A stretch of 64,000 nt of DNA, from contig NZ_AP031415.1 of NCBI RefSeq assembly GCF_042850985.1, positions 620,001 to 684,000 of the forward strand, in the 5' to 3' direction. This document shows, in pieces, positions 62,222-64,000 of the stretch (positions are counted from its first letter, which is position 1; every line of letters starts with the position of its first letter). The position numbers and the translations under genes were made by a program. This DNA comes from Allocoprobacillus sp002160865. Lineage in GTDB: Bacteria > Bacillota_I > Bacilli_A > Erysipelotrichales > Coprobacillaceae. The notes below the pieces were generated by a model. That model made no database searches, was not told where the DNA came from, and saw only the letters and a list, made by a program, of their open reading frames with translations.

Positions 62222-63211
62222 TTATCTTTTTCTAATTGTAATACCAATTTTTCGTTCAACCTTTGCCAATTTCTTTCTGGCAATGATTCTGGCTTTTTGA
62301 GCGCCTTTTTCTAAGACATCATCTAAATAAGAACCACTCATGATTTCATGATAACGTGTCTGAATCTTTTCAAGTTCTTCACCTAAGACTTCAGCTAAAT
62401 CATTTTTAAATTCGCCATAACCTTTTCCATCATACTGTTTTTCTAAATCAGCAATAGAACGATTTACAAGGATGGAATAGATTTCTAGTAAATTAGAAAT
62501 ACCAGGTTTATTTTCAGGATCATAGTGAATATGTCCATCACTGTCCGTTACAGCTGATTTGATTTTCTTTTTAGAAACTTGAATATCATCCAAGATATAA
62601 ATTGTTCCCTTTCCAATCTCATCAGACTTTGACATCTTCTTTGTTGGATTTTGTAAATCCATGATACGTCCACCCACTTTTGTGACTAAAGGTTCAGGAA
62701 TTTTAAATGTTTCACTATAACGTGAATTAAATCTTTCTGCAATATCACGACATAATTCTACATGTTGTTTTTGATCTTCACCAACAGGAACATAATCTGG
62801 ATCATACATTAAAATATCTGCGTTCATTAATGAAGGATAGTTAAAAATACCTGCACCAATGACTTCGTTTTTTGCTTTTTTATCTTTGTATTGAGTCATA
62901 CGAGAAAGTTCACCCATAGAAACCATACAACCTAAATACCATCCTAGTTGAGCATGTTCTAAAACATCGGATTGTAAAAATAAAGTCACTTTTTCTGGGT
63001 CTAATCCAGCAGCAATATATAATGCAATTAAATCTCTTGTATTTTGACGTAAGTCAGCTGGTTTTTGATAAATTGTCATTGAATGAAGATTCGCAATAAA
63101 AATATACATTTCATATTCATCCTGATAAGACACAAATGGTTTAATAGCACCAATATAATTGCCTAAAGTCACACGACCTGTTGGTTTAATTCCACTTAAC
63201 ATTCTTTTCAT
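62222..63211 (-). CDS. trpS: Tryptophanyl-tRNA synthetase, 329 aa
   Basis: Class I synthetase: TIGN-like site GRVTLGNYIGAIKPF (with GxxxGN) and KMSKS. Charges tRNA-Trp. ATG 63211 follows AGGAAGG. Behind a T-box leader, so it is induced when uncharged tRNA-Trp builds up. Confidence 0.95.
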   Translation of the reverse strand: MKRMLSGIKPTGRVTLGNYIGAIKPFVSYQDEYEMYIFIANLHSMTIYQKPADLRQNTRDLIALYIAAGLDPEKVTLFLQSDVLEHAQLGWYLGCMVSMGELSRMTQYKDKKAKNEVIGAGIFNYPSLMNADILMYDPDYVPVGEDQKQHVELCRDIAERFNSRYSETFKIPEPLVTKVGGRIMDLQNPTKKMSKSDEIGKGTIYILDDIQVSKKKIKSAVTDSDGHIHYDPENKPGISNLLEIYSILVNRSIADLEKQYDGKGYGEFKNDLAEVLGEELEKIQTRYHEIMSGSYLDDVLEKGAQKARIIARKKLAKVERKIGITIRKR

Positions 63212-63233
63212 ATATAAACCTTCCTTTCTCATA

Positions 63234-63446
63234 AAAAAAGCGTCCTTTAAAAAGGACGTTATAACGCGGTACCACCTTTATTCATATCTACCGATATGCA
63301 CTCTTGTCTTAACGCAACAAACGAAAAATGACTGATGCCATTTTTAGCTCCAGAATCCCAATTCATTATCGTTCATGGACTGTTTTCATCAACCACAGAC
63401 TTTCTAAAACATGAAGTGATAACTACTCCATTCCTTCATTGCTGTA
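63234..63446 (-). promoter_or_regulatory. T-box riboswitch of trpS
   Basis: On the minus strand AAAGGTGGTACCGCG (63265-63279) is the T-box core that binds the tRNA acceptor end. It is followed by the terminator stem CGTCCTTT/AAAGGACG (63241-63258) and a T-run. A candidate Trp specifier UGG lies at 63358-63360, before a GGAGC segment. Promoter and length agree with a standard T-box. Confidence 0.92.
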
Positions 63447-63451
63447 AGGTT

Positions 63452-63480
63452 ATTATAGAACGGTCAAGATGTAAAATCAA
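63452..63480 (-). promoter_or_regulatory. Promoter of trpS leader
   Basis: Minus-strand TTGATT (63475-63480), 17 bases, TATAAT (63452-63457). Confidence 0.7.
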
Positions 63481-63549
63481 TAGAATCATAAAAAATAATT
63501 TCATAATTGATAAAAATGATGTATAATGATGAAGCAAGGAGATGATGTA

Positions 63550-64000
63550 ATGATTCGAATTTATACTGCACCAAGTTGTGCTTCATGTCGTAAGGTCAAA
63601 GCATGGTTAAAAGAACATCAGATTCCTTATGTAGAAAAGAATATTTTTTCTACATTACTACGTGAAACTGAGTTAAAAGAACTTCTAGAAAGAAGTGAAA
63701 ATGGAACAGATGATATTATATCTAAAAGATCTAAGATTATTAAAGAAAATAAAATAGATATAGATGAGATGTCTATTAACGAATTGATTCATTTTATTCA
63801 AAAGAATCCATCTATACTGAAAAGACCTATTATCATTGATGAAAGACGTTTTCAAGTGGGTTATAATGCTGAAGAAATTCGTGCTTTTATTCCTCGTGAG
63901 TTGCGTCGTTTACAGGAATGCAGTAATAGTGATTTCTGTCCTCAATTTACGGATATTAAAGAACAGTATTATCAAGATCATCAATGTAAAGATGGTTGTG
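63550..64000 (+). CDS. spx: Spx/ArsC family regulator, 3' end outside window
   Basis: Thioredoxin-like Spx with the redox pair Cys10-Ala-Ser-Cys13, ENGTDDIISKRSK and RPIIIDERRFQVGYNAEEIRAF. Spx binds the RNA polymerase alpha C-terminal domain and redirects transcription under thiol stress. AAGGAGATG is the ribosome binding site; TATAAT at 63522-63527 is a probable -10. Normal Spx ends near residue 131; this frame is still open at residue 150 and adds Cys124, Cys130, Cys146 and Cys150. Confidence 0.9.
   Translation, partial: MIRIYTAPSCASCRKVKAWLKEHQIPYVEKNIFSTLLRETELKELLERSENGTDDIISKRSKIIKENKIDIDEMSINELIHFIQKNPSILKRPIIIDERRFQVGYNAEEIRAFIPRELRRLQECSNSDFCPQFTDIKEQYYQDHQCKDGC

Noticed and set aside
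1..64000. tRNA or rRNA genes
   Set aside because: No cloverleaf or conserved rRNA stretch was found on either strand by eye.

Overview
The window is AT-rich, densely coding DNA from a low-GC Bacillota. The gene set (rotary V-type ATPase operon, ComFA/ComFC, a T-box ahead of trpS, Spx, SpoVG, cold-shock protein, SecA-RF2, and a type IV pilus-like cluster with PilT) fits an anaerobic gut Erysipelotrichia, probably Coprobacillaceae. That placement is inference from gene content; no marker gene was compared. TAA, TAG and TGA all serve as stops, so the standard bacterial code applies.

Bases 1-10463 form an unusual accessory island. It holds the tail of a broken DUF4143 ATPase, then very small tail-anchored membrane proteins, an HExxH metallopeptidase, a TPR-CHAT caspase-like protease translationally coupled to a SpoVG homologue, three paralogous Cys-rich mini-proteins, a small TPR protein, two more tail-anchored peptides, and a coupled pair of unknown genes (714 and 176 aa). 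An ungapped 46-bp element ending in a Shine-Dalgarno sequence occurs five times here and serves as a leader cassette for the small genes. This is the best candidate in the window for an undescribed protease-controlled membrane system.

Bases 10444-11598 hold two broken genes, a GNAT acetyltransferase with a poly-A frameshift and a DUF2798 membrane protein with a frameshift and a nonsense codon. The V-ATPase operon (11643-21830) follows, in the order stalk-C-I(short)-I-K-F-E-A-B-D with a duplicated, partly truncated subunit I.

Bases 21898-33000 carry a membrane GDPD, asnB, comFA-comFC, a cold-shock gene and a secA-prfB-yitT operon joined by 1-base overlaps. Bases 33151-45022 hold a GNAT, a LysR/PadR-like/DUF6120 operon divergent from a heterodimeric ABC exporter, a thioesterase with a stop at codon 3, a MATE exporter, RNA-modification enzymes and an RpiR-type regulator. 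Bases 45025-52977 hold an Rpn-type nuclease, a two-oxidoreductase operon, a Sel1-repeat/SpoU/MalY operon and fba.

Bases 53039-57710 (minus strand) encode a pilus-like machine with a transglutaminase lipoprotein, PilC/GspF-like platform, four pilin-like proteins and PilT. Divergent from it, behind a cre-like site, is a BTAD regulator split from its GGDEF-like tail at a G6 run, followed by two proteins sharing a WQG motif. An IS1182-type element (60488-62199) sits between two identical 22-bp hairpins, so the convergent DUF3603-like gene and trpS each keep a terminator. The window ends with the trpS T-box leader and an spx gene cut by the window edge.
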